Part shown: positions 16,692 to 26,941 of the stretch, in pieces
Layout of the letters: each line of letters begins with the position of its first letter
How positions within the stretch are numbered: position 1 is the stretch's first letter
NCBI GenBank assembly: GCA_905215405.1
Contig: CAJMQE010000007.1
Span: forward strand, 1 to 64,000
From: an uncultured bacterium
GTDB taxonomy: Bacteria > Bacillota > Clostridia > Lachnospirales > Lachnospiraceae
Length of the DNA stretch: 64,000 nt
Direction: 5' to 3'
Program-made: the position numbers and the translations under genes
Notes under the pieces: model-generated
What the model was told of the DNA's origin: nothing
Databases searched by the model: none
What the model saw: the letters and a program-made list of their open reading frames with translations, nothing else

Positions 16692-16976
16692 ATGAAGTTA
16701 GTACCTTTAGGAGACAGAGTAGTCATTAAACAGTTAGTAGCAGAAGAAACAACAAAATCAGGTATTGTTTTACCAGGTCAGGCAAAAGAAAAACCACAGC
16801 AGGCAGAAGTCGTTGCTGTTGGACCAGGTGGAGTTGTAGACGGTAAAGAAGTAACAATGCAGGTAAAACCAGGTGATAAGATTATCTATTCCAAATACTC
16901 AGGAACAGAAGTAAAACTGGAAGAAGACAATCTGATTATCGTAAAACAGGGAGATATCCTGGCAATTATTGAATAA
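16692..16976 (+). CDS. groES: Co-chaperonin GroES
   Basis: A 94-residue Hsp10. The start is typical (KLVPLGDRVVIK), the mobile loop that binds GroEL is in AEETTKSGIVLPGQAKEKPQ, and the end is GDILAIIE. It forms the heptameric lid over GroEL. The ATG is behind a strong AGGAGG. It is the first gene of the CIRCE-controlled operon. Confidence 0.98.
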   Translation: MKLVPLGDRVVIKQLVAEETTKSGIVLPGQAKEKPQQAEVVAVGPGGVVDGKEVTMQVKPGDKIIYSKYSGTEVKLEEDNLIIVKQGDILAIIE

Positions 16977-17019
16977 ATTTAAGCTGCATATAAGGTATGC
17001 AAAGAAAGGATGAGAGATT

Positions 17020-18645
17020 ATGGCAAAGGAAATTAAATATGGCGCAGATGCCAGAAAATCACTGGAAACCGGTGTTAACAAATTAGCTGATACAGTAAGA
17101 GTAACCTTAGGACCTAAGGGTAGAAACGTTGTCCTTGATAAATCATTTGGAGCACCTTTAATTACAAACGATGGTGTTACAATTGCAAAAGAAATTGAAC
17201 TGGAAGATAAATTTGAAAATATGGGCGCACAGCTTGTAAAAGAAGTTGCAACAAAGACAAACGATGTTGCAGGTGATGGTACAACAACAGCTACTGTACT
17301 TGCACAGGCAATGGTAAATGCAGGTATGAAGAATCTTGCAGCCGGAGCAAACCCAATTATTTTAAGAAAAGGTATGAAGAAAGCTACTGACTGTGCAGTT
17401 GAAGCAATCGCTGATATGAGTGCAAAGATCAATGGTAAAGATCAGATCGCAAAAGTAGCTTCTATTTCAGCTGGTGATGAAACAGTTGGGCAGTTAGTTG
17501 CAGATGCAATGGAAAAAGTATCTAACGATGGTGTTATCACAATCGAAGAATCCAAGACAATGAAGACTGAACTTGACCTTGTAGAAGGTATGCAGTTCGA
17601 TAGAGGATATATTTCAGCTTACATGTCAACTGATATGGATAAGATGGAAGCAAACCTTGATAATCCATATATTCTGATCACAGATAAGAAGATCTCTAAT
17701 ATTCAGGAAATCCTTCCTGTTCTTGAACAGATCGTACAGAGCGGACAGAAACTTTTAATTATCGCTGAAGATATTGAAGGAGAAGCTCTTACAACACTGA
17801 TTGTTAATAAATTAAGAGGTACATTCTCAGTTGTCGGTGTAAAAGCTCCTGGATATGGCGACAGAAGAAAAGAAATGCTCAAAGATATCGCTACATTAAC
17901 AGGCGGTACAGTAATTTCAGAAGAACTTGGTCTTGAACTGAAAGATACAACAATGGAACAGTTAGGACGTGCAAAATCTGTAAAAGTACAGAAAGAAAAT
18001 ACTGTTATCGTTGATGGTGAAGGAAACAAAGATGAAATTCAGGCAAGAATCGCTCAGATCAGAGGACAGATCGCTGAAACAACATCTGATTTCGATAGAG
18101 AAAAATTACAGGAAAGACTTGCAAAATTAGCAGGTGGTGTTGCTGTTATCCGCGTTGGTGCTGCAACTGAAACAGAAATGAAAGAAAATAAACTTCGTCT
18201 TGAAGATGCGCTTGCAGCTACAAAGGCAGCAGTTGAAGAAGGTATCATTTCTGGTGGTGGTTCTGCTTACATCCATGCATCAAAGAAAGTTTCTGCAATG
18301 GCTGAAACACTTGAAGGCGACGAAAAGACTGGTGCACAGATCATTCTGAAGGCACTGGAAGCTCCTTTGTATCATATTTCAGCAAATGCAGGTCTTGAAG
18401 GCGCTGTTATTATTAACAAAGTAAGAGAATCTGAAGTAGGTATGGGATTCGATGCTCTTCATGAAGAATATGTAAATATGGTAGATGCAGGTATCCTGGA
18501 TCCAGCCAAAGTTACAAGAAGTGCATTACAGAATGCGACAAGTGTTGCATCTACATTACTTACAACAGAATCTGTTGTTGCAACAATTAAAGAAGATATT
18601 CCACAGATGCCAGCAGGCGCAGGTGGAATGGGCGGTATGATGTAA
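17020..18645 (+). CDS. groEL: Chaperonin GroEL
   Basis: A 541-residue Hsp60 of normal length that folds proteins in an ATP-driven double ring with GroES. Visible hallmarks are the ATP-site segments TLGPKGRNVVLDK and AGDGTTTATVLAQ and the flexible GGMGGMM tail. It begins 43 bp after groES in the same operon and ends at a clear terminator. Codon use is biased to frequent codons (many AAA, GAA, GTT), as expected for a highly expressed gene. Confidence 0.99.
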   Translation: MAKEIKYGADARKSLETGVNKLADTVRVTLGPKGRNVVLDKSFGAPLITNDGVTIAKEIELEDKFENMGAQLVKEVATKTNDVAGDGTTTATVLAQAMVNAGMKNLAAGANPIILRKGMKKATDCAVEAIADMSAKINGKDQIAKVASISAGDETVGQLVADAMEKVSNDGVITIEESKTMKTELDLVEGMQFDRGYISAYMSTDMDKMEANLDNPYILITDKKISNIQEILPVLEQIVQSGQKLLIIAEDIEGEALTTLIVNKLRGTFSVVGVKAPGYGDRRKEMLKDIATLTGGTVISEELGLELKDTTMEQLGRAKSVKVQKENTVIVDGEGNKDEIQARIAQIRGQIAETTSDFDREKLQERLAKLAGGVAVIRVGAATETEMKENKLRLEDALAATKAAVEEGIISGGGSAYIHASKKVSAMAETLEGDEKTGAQIILKALEAPLYHISANAGLEGAVIINKVRESEVGMGFDALHEEYVNMVDAGILDPAKVTRSALQNATSVASTLLTTESVVATIKEDIPQMPAGAGGMGGMM

Positions 18646-18974
18646 TCTGTGAAGAACCGATTGCACACAAAGAAGATCCTGATAACTATTGAAACAGGAT
18701 CTGACATTTAGAAACCGTAATAATATATAGAATGGCTGAAAATATCCCCAGTTGTCCGAAATGGAAACATTTCGACAGCTGGGGTATTTTTATTGGTCTC
18801 AAAGAATAAATACGGGAATTATGGAAGGAAAAAGAAGTTTTAGTACTATGCTTTGTAAAAGTTGCACATAAAATACGTACATTTTTATATCGTTTTTCAC
18901 ACTTTGTCTATGGTAAAATATGAGTAGAGAGGGCAACAGAACAATATGTCTGAAAGAAATGGAAGGTACTTATT
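18646..18974. other. Intergenic region groEL to the moxR operon
   Basis: It holds the groESL terminator and, near 18912-18920, an extended -10 (TGGTAAAAT) that may start the moxR operon. No good -35 is seen and no gene is supported. Confidence 0.5.
18739..18794 (+). terminator. Terminator of groESL
   Basis: A long, slightly interrupted stem (18739-18763 with 18768-18791) over a GAAA tetraloop, ending in a T-run. Confidence 0.9.
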
Positions 18975-19931
18975 GTGGATGATTTAAGAGAAAAGACAGA
19001 AGCAGTAATTGGGGAAGTAAATAAGGTCATTTTTGGAAAGGAAGAAGTGATTCGTAAGATCATGCTTGCAGTGATCTCAGGCGGTCATATTCTGATTAAT
19101 GATATTCCGGGAGTGGGAAAGACGACAATGGCAAATGCATTTGCACTGGCGATGGGGCTGAAGGTGCGCAGAATGCAGTTTACACCAGATGTACTGCCAT
19201 CTGATATCACGGGTTTTACAGTATATAACAGGGAAAAACAGGAGTTTGAATATAAGCCGGGAGCAATTATGTGCAATCTGTTCCTTGCAGATGAAATTAA
19301 CAGAACATCTCCCAAGACCCAGTCGGCCTTGCTGGAAGTAATGGAAGAGGGCTGCGTGACAGTGGATGGGGAAACGAAAAAATTGCCAGAGCCATTTATT
19401 GTGCTGGCAACGCAGAATCCATCTGGCTCGGTCGGAACACAGAAATTACCAGAATCGCAGCTGGACAGATTTATGATACAGGTCGGTATGGGATATCCAG
19501 AACAGGAAGATGAGATCAAGATCCTGCAGGGAAAGAGAACGAATCTGATGGATACCGTAAAGGAAGTGATTACGGCATTTGAGATTGAAACAATCAGAAG
19601 ACAGGTCAAAAGGGTATATATAGAGGAGTCTGTCTGTCGTTATATTACGGAAATTGCAAAAGCGACGAGAGAAAGTGAAGAAGTTGCGCTGGGCATTAGT
19701 CCGAGAGGAAGTGTAGCGATTTCTATGATGGCAAAGGCGAGCGCATTTATGGCTGGAAGGGATTATGTGATTCCGAATGATGTACAGAGCGTATTGATGG
19801 AAACAATGGAACACAGGCTGCTTCTGAATGCCAGAGCAAAGCTTGCTAAGGTAACACAGAGGGACATCATCAGAAAAATTCTGGTGCAGGTTGAAGTGCC
19901 ACAGATCAAAGATGGTACAGTCAGGAGCTGA
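18975..19931 (+). CDS. MoxR-family AAA+ ATPase
   Basis: A 318-residue AAA+ chaperone-like ATPase with Walker A GVGKTT (about residues 45-50), Walker B LFLADEINR and the sensor segment VLATQNP. MoxR proteins help assemble or activate partner complexes, typically with DUF58 and VWA or transglutaminase proteins, as in this operon. The start is the GTG at 18975, behind GGAAGG with 8-base spacing; no in-frame ATG is better. The next gene begins 2 bp after the stop. Confidence 0.93.
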   Translation: MDDLREKTEAVIGEVNKVIFGKEEVIRKIMLAVISGGHILINDIPGVGKTTMANAFALAMGLKVRRMQFTPDVLPSDITGFTVYNREKQEFEYKPGAIMCNLFLADEINRTSPKTQSALLEVMEEGCVTVDGETKKLPEPFIVLATQNPSGSVGTQKLPESQLDRFMIQVGMGYPEQEDEIKILQGKRTNLMDTVKEVITAFEIETIRRQVKRVYIEESVCRYITEIAKATRESEEVALGISPRGSVAISMMAKASAFMAGRDYVIPNDVQSVLMETMEHRLLLNARAKLAKVTQRDIIRKILVQVEVPQIKDGTVRS

Positions 19932-19933
19932 TA

Positions 19934-21106
19934 ATGGGTGTACAGAGAGTGTTATATGCAGGAATTGTGACATTTGTTTTTCTGGTAAATGTATTCTTTG
20001 TGGAACGTCAGCCGTTGGTGCTGCTTCTGGTCCTACTGATCTTACCGCTTGTGACATTTGTGATTGCACTTTGTATGATTCATGGACTGCAGATTCAGAC
20101 AGAAGTTAGTGAGAAGACGATGCTAAAAGGCGATACAGCCAGCTTCTTTATCAAGGTCAAAAATACATTTCTGCCAGTGCCTGGAATTCATGTGCACTTG
20201 TATTTTCAATATCATAACTGTAGTTATTATGAAATGAAAGAATTCTGCATTTATGCAAGGGCGATGGATACGACCAGTCTGCAGGGAAAATTGAAAGCTG
20301 GGAATTGTGGAAGACTATCGATACGGGTAGGAGAGGCATATTTATATGACTTTCTACATTTGTGGAAGATCAAAATTCCAAGCCAGCAGCAGTTTGAAGT
20401 TATGGTACAGCCAAAACTTACAGAACCTGATTATAATACATTACATAAATTGAATTATGTTGAAGATGGAATGGACAACTATTCACAGAATAGAAGTGGA
20501 AATGATCCGTCGGAAATTTATGATATAAGAGAATATGGTTCAGGAGACAGAATGAATCAGATCCACTGGAAGCTGAGTGCGAGAATGGAGGAGCTGTATG
20601 TTAAGGAGCCAGGACTGCCGGTGAGCGACACGCAGGTCATACTGGTAGAATTAAAGAATTGTGATACACAGGAGCAGAAGGACCAGCTCGATACCGTGTA
20701 TGAACTTTTGTATGCAGCTGGTAATCTGGAATGCCTGCGGGAAAATATTTTTGATATCTGCTTTTACAGCAGTCAGACCCAGGAACTCAAAAAAGTGCAG
20801 GTCATGAGCCCACAGACACTGGGTGCAGCACTGGAACTTGTCATGAGAGAAGAAGGATATGATGGAGAGAGGGTGATCGAAACGTATCTGGACACAGAAT
20901 ATATTCAGGGACAAAAAATATATGTTATCCGTTCAGGAGAACCGGATGAAATACTGCCGGCCTTGGATGGTGCAGGTGAAGCCGTGATCACGGTATTAAA
21001 TGTGAGTCCGGATCACGAACAGCAGGAGTTCTACAGGGATGGTGCAATTCGTTGTATCTGGGTGGATGATCAGAATATTGAGGCATGTATGAGACAGGCA
21101 TTTTAA
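19934..21106 (+). CDS. DUF58 domain-containing membrane-anchored protein
   Basis: A 390-residue protein. Two N-terminal membrane spans (about 8-50) are followed by a beta-rich domain and the DUF58 core, seen as DIREYGSGDRMNQIHWKLSA (about 194-213). DUF58 proteins are standard partners of MoxR ATPases and many resemble von Willebrand factor A domains. The precise role is unknown. It is translationally coupled to moxR (2-bp gap, AGGAG inside the end of moxR) and 16 bp from the transglutaminase gene. Confidence 0.88.
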   Translation: MGVQRVLYAGIVTFVFLVNVFFVERQPLVLLLVLLILPLVTFVIALCMIHGLQIQTEVSEKTMLKGDTASFFIKVKNTFLPVPGIHVHLYFQYHNCSYYEMKEFCIYARAMDTTSLQGKLKAGNCGRLSIRVGEAYLYDFLHLWKIKIPSQQQFEVMVQPKLTEPDYNTLHKLNYVEDGMDNYSQNRSGNDPSEIYDIREYGSGDRMNQIHWKLSARMEELYVKEPGLPVSDTQVILVELKNCDTQEQKDQLDTVYELLYAAGNLECLRENIFDICFYSSQTQELKKVQVMSPQTLGAALELVMREEGYDGERVIETYLDTEYIQGQKIYVIRSGEPDEILPALDGAGEAVITVLNVSPDHEQQEFYRDGAIRCIWVDDQNIEACMRQAF

Positions 21107-21122
21107 TGGGGACAGGATGTGA

Positions 21123-23657
21123 ATGGATATGAATATGGAGCATCATAGAAAGAACGGAATTATGATATCGGAGATTAGTTATGAAACAGTGCAGTCAAAA
21201 CGTGTTCTGGAAGTAATAGCAGAGCGGTTGCTCTTACTCTGTGGGATTTTCGGGTGTACACTCTGTCTGTTTACCAGTTTTACAAGCAGCTTTGATTTCT
21301 GGTTCCTGTTATTGTTACAGGCTGTTATGACAGGCGTTCTATCAGTATGTGCGCACAGGATCAGAAAGCCGGCAGTTGCCTTTGGCGTGGTATTTATGCT
21401 GATTTTACTGGCAGGCCTGCTTAACGGACATGTTCTGAAAGAGGAATTGGTTCGACTAGTAGCGGGAATTACAGATCCAGCAGTATTGACAGACAAATTT
21501 CCGTTACTGACATGGGGGTGTGGAATTGCGGCACCGTGGCTTTTTATACTGGAGGAGAAAGTTCTGAAAAGCAGAACAGCCGAAATTGTTACCACACTGT
21601 TGTGTGTAGCAGGGTGTTTTCTCTGTAATAAAGTGCCATCTATGCTGGCACTTGCACTTTCTGGTGCATTTCTTGCAGGGCTGCTTGCAGATGGTGAGCG
21701 TGGAACAAGGGGCAAAAGACAGCCTGCGGTACTGATTAAAATGACGGCAGCCACAGTCTTTTTAGTCGTATGTTTTTGCGTTTCAGTCATCATTTCAGGA
21801 GAAAGTTATAAACGACTAGCGTTTTTTGACTCTGTCAGAGCTGGCCTGGAGAATTATTATCATGAAGCCAGACTGGCAGAAGGTGAGGAAGGAGAGCAGA
21901 CAGCTGGAGGGGGTATCGGTGGTGGAAAACTTGGCACATTTGATACGGTAGAGTATCAGCATACCCCGATGCTTACTTATCGAAGTGGTGTACTCGGAAC
22001 GATCTATTTGCGTGGCTTTGTTGGCACACAGTACCAGGATAATACATGGTCAGATCTAACGGAGACACAGAAGGCAAAATATAGTACATTTGAAAGAGAA
22101 ATGGATGATGCCCACGTTGACCTGATCAATCAGACAGCGACTCTTTTCAAACTGGTGGATTCTGACGAACAGATTCAGCAGCAGTTGTATGAGAACCGTT
22201 ATGTGCAGAATGTAGTCAAGCGGGAATTCTCAGTTGATTATTCAGGTGATGATGCAACTTACTGGTACATACCCTATGGAAATATGTCATATGCACCGGC
22301 AAAAAGCAGTATAGATGGTACCATGTTGAATACCAAGGGCAGAAAGATTGAATCCATGGCCTATACGGTATTTGATAATGATTATGAAAAATACAAAGAG
22401 CTTGTGGATTCCTATGATGGTTCGAATCAGATGTTCAGACAATACTGTGACTGGGAACAAAAGTACAGGGCATATGTGCACCAGGTATATACAGGGGGAG
22501 ATATCGCCCCGGTCAAGAATCTGCTCGCAAATCTGGGTGAGACTGTAAATGATGACGAGGACAGAACTGCATTTATAAATAGTCTGAAAAAATATCTACA
22601 GGATAATTACCGTTATACCCTCTCCCCGGGAAAAGTACCTGCAAATAAGGATTTTGTTTCGTATTTTCTAAATGAAAGTCACGCTGGATACTGTACTTAT
22701 TTTGCATCGGCAGCTGTGCTCGCGCTACGGGCAGAGGGGATACCAGCAAGATATGTGGAAGGGTATTGTGTCAATGCAGGCACAAAGGATTTTGTGCAGA
22801 CGGTCAGTACGCAAAGAATCAGTTCAGTATTTAATTATACAGAAAATTATAAGGAGTTCGAAGTCAACGTGCTCGATAGCGACGCACATGCATGGGTTGA
22901 AGTCTATGAAGATGGGTATGGATGGGTACCAGTAGATTTTACACCGGGACATAATGGACTGACCAAGGATGGGCAGCCTGCAGAATCGGAAAACCGGATG
23001 GAGCAGCTGAGTATCGACAATAGTGCAGACCTGTCGGAAAATCAGATCGTTAAGGAAACTGTAAATGCGAATACAGTGCCAGAAGAGGGTACTTCTGATA
23101 TGCCACAGGATGATGAAGATAACGAAGCGTATGATTCCATTGCGGAATATGGAAGAGCAAGTCATAACAATCATATCGAACCGGATGTTCTGTTAAGAAT
23201 CTTATATAACCGAGTGAAAAAGTACCTGGTCGCTGTAGCCTATGTGATTCTGGCTATTTTGGCGATCCTACTTGCAATGAGCATTCCAATGGCATATAGA
23301 ATGTCAAAAAATGCAAAGATGTTTTGCGGTGCCTTTTTGCCGGATCGAAAAAAGCAGTGTGATATTATGTATGCCTATCTAGTGCGATTGTGTGGATTCG
23401 CGGGAATTCGCAGACAGAAAGGGATGTCATACCAGAGTATGATGGAGCGGTTGATCCAAAAACTGCCGGCTGAGCAGGAGGAATTGGCAGTGAATGCATT
23501 TCAGGCTGTACTGCAGATGAGATTTGGCAAAGATGGATGCGACGCAGATACGCTTCGCGATGCAGCGGGCGGTCTGCAAAAATTACAAAAGTACTTCTAT
23601 GGTAAGGCCAACAGAAAACAAAAATTCAGCTTCCTGTACAGGTGGTATCTGAAATGA
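21123..23657 (+). CDS. Membrane transglutaminase-like protein of the MoxR/DUF58 operon
   Basis: An 844-residue polytopic protein. Several N-terminal membrane spans (about 30-230) are followed by a large outside region with a transglutaminase-like domain: Cys in AGYCTYFASA, His in DAHAWVEV and Asp in PVDFTPG. One more span (about 699-722) leads to a C-terminal cytoplasmic domain. This is the usual third member of MoxR-DUF58-transglutaminase operons, thought to act on cell-surface proteins or peptides. The catalytic triad is intact. Several nearby ATGs could start it (21123, 21129, 21135); AGGATG suits the first. Confidence 0.9.
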   Translation: MDMNMEHHRKNGIMISEISYETVQSKRVLEVIAERLLLLCGIFGCTLCLFTSFTSSFDFWFLLLLQAVMTGVLSVCAHRIRKPAVAFGVVFMLILLAGLLNGHVLKEELVRLVAGITDPAVLTDKFPLLTWGCGIAAPWLFILEEKVLKSRTAEIVTTLLCVAGCFLCNKVPSMLALALSGAFLAGLLADGERGTRGKRQPAVLIKMTAATVFLVVCFCVSVIISGESYKRLAFFDSVRAGLENYYHEARLAEGEEGEQTAGGGIGGGKLGTFDTVEYQHTPMLTYRSGVLGTIYLRGFVGTQYQDNTWSDLTETQKAKYSTFEREMDDAHVDLINQTATLFKLVDSDEQIQQQLYENRYVQNVVKREFSVDYSGDDATYWYIPYGNMSYAPAKSSIDGTMLNTKGRKIESMAYTVFDNDYEKYKELVDSYDGSNQMFRQYCDWEQKYRAYVHQVYTGGDIAPVKNLLANLGETVNDDEDRTAFINSLKKYLQDNYRYTLSPGKVPANKDFVSYFLNESHAGYCTYFASAAVLALRAEGIPARYVEGYCVNAGTKDFVQTVSTQRISSVFNYTENYKEFEVNVLDSDAHAWVEVYEDGYGWVPVDFTPGHNGLTKDGQPAESENRMEQLSIDNSADLSENQIVKETVNANTVPEEGTSDMPQDDEDNEAYDSIAEYGRASHNNHIEPDVLLRILYNRVKKYLVAVAYVILAILAILLAMSIPMAYRMSKNAKMFCGAFLPDRKKQCDIMYAYLVRLCGFAGIRRQKGMSYQSMMERLIQKLPAEQEELAVNAFQAVLQMRFGKDGCDADTLRDAAGGLQKLQKYFYGKANRKQKFSFLYRWYLK

Positions 23658-23778
23658 ATGGAAATATGAATTCGAATGTTGTCTTTGTAAACATGCAATG
23701 ATATAATTTAGAAAGGAAGGTGAAACGGGCAGATTACGTCGGAAGCGGACGTGACTGGTGTTTCACAAAGGAAAGGAA

Positions 23779-24282
23779 ATGAATATGAACGATATTAGTA
23801 TTGAGCAGATCTTAAAGGTGAATCCACCTAAATATGCAATGCCTCTAAAGATACTTATGATTGTATTAAGTGTTTTGTCAGTAGTTCTGATACCATCCAT
23901 TATGGCAATCGGAGTACTCCTTACTGTGGGACTGATAGCATTTACAGTGATCATGTTCCGTTATTATGACTATGAATATGAATACAGTCTTGTAGAAAAA
24001 GAACTGACAGTGGACAGAATTACAGCAAAATCATCCAGAAGAAGATGTGGAGTGTATGATGTTGCAAAACTTGCAGTGATGGCACCCGCAGGATCAGAAA
24101 AACTGGAAAGCTATGAAAGACAGAACTGTAAATCTTATAATTATTCATCTAATACGGATCCATCAGCTACATATGTGCTTTTTATTCCGTCTAATAAAGA
24201 AATGGTTCGTGTCGTTCTGGAGCCAAATGAAGCAATGAAACAGGCAATCTGGGAAATGGGACCAAGTAAGGTCACATTATAA
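23779..24282 (+). CDS. DUF6106 family membrane protein
   Basis: A 167-residue protein that resembles the DUF6106 family of Clostridia (function unknown). Two adjacent membrane spans (about 23-62) are followed by a cytoplasmic beta-rich domain that resembles a bacterial PH-like fold (DYEYEYSLVEKELTVDRI). AAGGAAAGGAA precedes the ATG at 23779, with another ATG two codons later; the GTG at 23758 lacks a site. It lies 120 bp after the MoxR operon and may be read through from it. Confidence 0.75.
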   Translation: MNMNDISIEQILKVNPPKYAMPLKILMIVLSVLSVVLIPSIMAIGVLLTVGLIAFTVIMFRYYDYEYEYSLVEKELTVDRITAKSSRRRCGVYDVAKLAVMAPAGSEKLESYERQNCKSYNYSSNTDPSATYVLFIPSNKEMVRVVLEPNEAMKQAIWEMGPSKVTL

Positions 24283-24441
24283 GACAATAAATGATATACA
24301 AATTGTTGTATAAATATCCAAAAGTTGCCAGATTACAGTGATAATATTATAAAAAATCAGAAAATTGTCAACTATTTTTCTAGAATTCTTTTGTTTTATG
24401 CGTTAAAATGCTAAAATACAAAGCTTTGTGAAAAATTTTAG

Positions 24442-24470
24442 TTGACTTTTTTTTATAATTTTGCTATACT
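24442..24470 (+). promoter_or_regulatory. Sigma-A promoter of guaB
   Basis: TTGACT (24442-24447), an exact 17-bp T-rich spacer and TATACT (24465-24470), about 50 bp before the guaB start. No guanine riboswitch is visible in the short leader. Confidence 0.88.
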
Positions 24471-24525
24471 CAAAAAACTATATAAAAATACGATGTAAAA
24501 AACAAGAAAGTGAGGAAAAAGTAGA

Positions 24526-25986
24526 ATGGGACAGATTATCGGCGAAGGTATTACATTTGATGATGTACTGTTAGTACCTCAGTATTCAGAGGTAACACCT
24601 AATATGGTTGATATATCAACACACTTAACAAAGAAGATCAAATTAAATATTCCTTTGATGAGTGCAGGAATGGATACCGTAACAGAACACAGAATGGCAA
24701 TTGCAATGGCCAGACAGGGTGGTATTGGTATCATTCATAAGAATATGTCTATTGAACAGCAGGCAGAAGAGGTTGATAAGGTAAAGCGTTCAGAGAACGG
24801 CGTTATCACAGATCCATTTTATTTAAAACCTGATAATACTTTAGAAGATGCGAACAACCTGATGGCAAAATTCAGAATTTCAGGTGTACCTATTACAGAA
24901 GGTGGAAAACTGGTTGGTATTATTACAAACCGTGACCTCAAATTTGAAACAGATTTTTCTAAGAAAATTAAAGAATGCATGACTTCTGAGAACTTAATTA
25001 CAGCAAAAGTCGGCATTACTATTGAAGAAGCAAAAGAAATTCTTGGTAAAGCAAGAAAAGAAAAGCTTCCAATTGTAGATGATGATTTTAACCTGAAAGG
25101 TCTTATTACAATCAAAGATATCGAAAAACAGATCAAATATCCTTTATCAGCAAAGGATGCACAGGGAAGACTTCTCTGCGGAGCTGCTGTAGGTATCACA
25201 GCTAACCTTATGGAACGTGTTGATGCTCTTGTTAAGGCAAAAGTTGACTGTATTGTAATTGATTCTGCTCATGGTCATTCAAAGAATATCATCAATGCAT
25301 TAAAAGAAGTGAAATCAAAATATCCTGAATTACAGGTGATCGCAGGTAATGTTGCAACTGGTGCAGCAGCAAAAGCTTTGATCGAAGCTGGCGTTGATGC
25401 AGTTAAGGTTGGTATCGGTCCTGGTTCAATCTGTACAACAAGAATCGTTGCTGGTATTGGTGTACCACAGGTTACAGCTGTTATGGATGCATATGCAACA
25501 GCAAAAGAATATGGTGTTCCAATTATCGCTGATGGTGGTATTAAATATTCAGGAGATATCGTAAAAGCAATCGCTGCAGGTGCTAATGCATGTATGATGG
25601 GTAGCATTTTCGCAGGTTGTGATGAAAGCCCAGGATCATTTGAATTATTCCAGGGAAGAAAGTACAAAGTATACAGAGGTATGGGTTCTATTGCAGCTAT
25701 GGAAAATGGCAGCAAAGACAGATACTTCCAGACAGGCGCTAAGAAGCTTGTTCCTGAAGGCGTTGAAGGACGTGTTGCTTATAAGGGAACTGTTGAAGAT
25801 ACAGTATTCCAGTTAATGGGTGGCTTAAGATCAGGAATGGGTTACTGTGGAGCTCCTAATGTTGAAACACTGAAAGAAACAGGAAAGTTTGTAAAGATTA
25901 CAGCTGCTTCATTAAAAGAAAGTCATCCACATGACATTCATATTACAAAAGAAGCACCTAACTACAGTGTAGACGATAATAACTAA
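24526..25986 (+). CDS. guaB: IMP dehydrogenase
   Basis: Oxidises IMP to XMP with NAD, the committed step of GMP synthesis. The 486-residue protein has a TIM barrel interrupted by a pair of CBS domains (about 95-205). The catalytic Cys is in GPGSICTTRI and the mobile flap region in GRVAYKGTVED. Length and motifs are typical. GAGGAAAAAG precedes the ATG. It is monocistronic, with its own promoter and terminator. Confidence 0.98.
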   Translation: MGQIIGEGITFDDVLLVPQYSEVTPNMVDISTHLTKKIKLNIPLMSAGMDTVTEHRMAIAMARQGGIGIIHKNMSIEQQAEEVDKVKRSENGVITDPFYLKPDNTLEDANNLMAKFRISGVPITEGGKLVGIITNRDLKFETDFSKKIKECMTSENLITAKVGITIEEAKEILGKARKEKLPIVDDDFNLKGLITIKDIEKQIKYPLSAKDAQGRLLCGAAVGITANLMERVDALVKAKVDCIVIDSAHGHSKNIINALKEVKSKYPELQVIAGNVATGAAAKALIEAGVDAVKVGIGPGSICTTRIVAGIGVPQVTAVMDAYATAKEYGVPIIADGGIKYSGDIVKAIAAGANACMMGSIFAGCDESPGSFELFQGRKYKVYRGMGSIAAMENGSKDRYFQTGAKKLVPEGVEGRVAYKGTVEDTVFQLMGGLRSGMGYCGAPNVETLKETGKFVKITAASLKESHPHDIHITKEAPNYSVDDNN

Positions 25987-26010
25987 GAAATAATACAATA
26001 AAATATAGTA

Positions 26011-26048
26011 CGAAAAAAGAGCTGTCAGATATTGGCAGCTCTTTTTCG
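26011..26048 (+). terminator. Terminator of guaB
   Basis: A 15-16 bp stem with A6 on the left arm and T5 on the right (AGAGCTG/CAGCTCT core). Confidence 0.93.
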
Positions 26049-26188
26049 ACTATTTTCGCTAACATAGTTGTTTTGGTGGTAAGATTTGGTGTATAATCAG
26101 AATATAAGAAGAATGGGAGAAAAAAGTTGAGAAGAAATGGGAGAAAAAGATCCATAAGGATTTAAGCAATAGTAGTATGGGAGGTATT

Positions 26189-26776
26189 ATGAGGAGCGGC
26201 ATAGTCAATACTTACGTATTAAAAAAATGTAAAGGCAGAAAGCTGACAGAACAGGAGATTGGATATCTAAAGAATGGTGACGCAAAAGAAGTAGTAACAA
26301 ATTTCTTTGGAGTTGAAGATAGAAAATACAGGTTATTTTTTATAGCAATTGTGAAGTCAGTCTGCAGGCTGATGCATACAGATCAGCTGAATCTGACAGA
26401 TATCAGATTAGTAAATGAATATGAAAGTAAGGAAACAGCAAGTCAGATCATGGATGGAGATTCAGATGTACTGCTTGCAGTGTCAGGCAACAAACAGGCA
26501 ATTCTAAAAGTTGCTTCCTGTTTTGCACAGGAAGAGTTTCGGGAAATTGATGAAGACGTATATGATTCAATGTGTGAATTTGTCAACTGTCTCAATGGAA
26601 GCTTTGCAACAAATCTGAGCAATGAGGCAAACCTGGAATTATCATTATATCCACCGGTATTCTATGATCGTTTTCATGTACAGGCTGAAAAACAGATGTA
26701 TTTGAGCAAATGGGAAATCTGTGGAGAAACTGTAGAGATTATTATGGCTGTCAATTCCAACTGGAAGTTACAGTAA
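26189..26776 (+). CDS. CheX-like chemotaxis phosphatase
   Basis: A 195-residue protein. The segment DSMCEFVNCLNGSFA carries the ExxNxxxG signature by which CheC/CheX/FliY phosphatases dephosphorylate CheY-P. One such motif fits CheX. The N-terminal 90 residues are less conserved. A CheY-like gene follows 165 bp downstream, so the pair probably sets the lifetime of that response regulator's phosphate. The ATG at 26189 has GGGAGG 5 bases before it; an in-frame ATG at 26177 has none. Confidence 0.8.
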   Translation: MRSGIVNTYVLKKCKGRKLTEQEIGYLKNGDAKEVVTNFFGVEDRKYRLFFIAIVKSVCRLMHTDQLNLTDIRLVNEYESKETASQIMDGDSDVLLAVSGNKQAILKVASCFAQEEFREIDEDVYDSMCEFVNCLNGSFATNLSNEANLELSLYPPVFYDRFHVQAEKQMYLSKWEICGETVEIIMAVNSNWKLQ

Positions 26777-26941
26777 AGATACATTCAGTCAGGTATGGCT
26801 GGCTGTAAATGGATAGATCTAAGTAGTGCTTGAATTACAGGTCTGATGTAAAGACAGAATAGATTCGGATATCAATGCCGAAAAATATGAAAAAATAACA
26901 GGATGAATATAGAACTGCAAAAGGCAGGGATGGAGGTTAAT

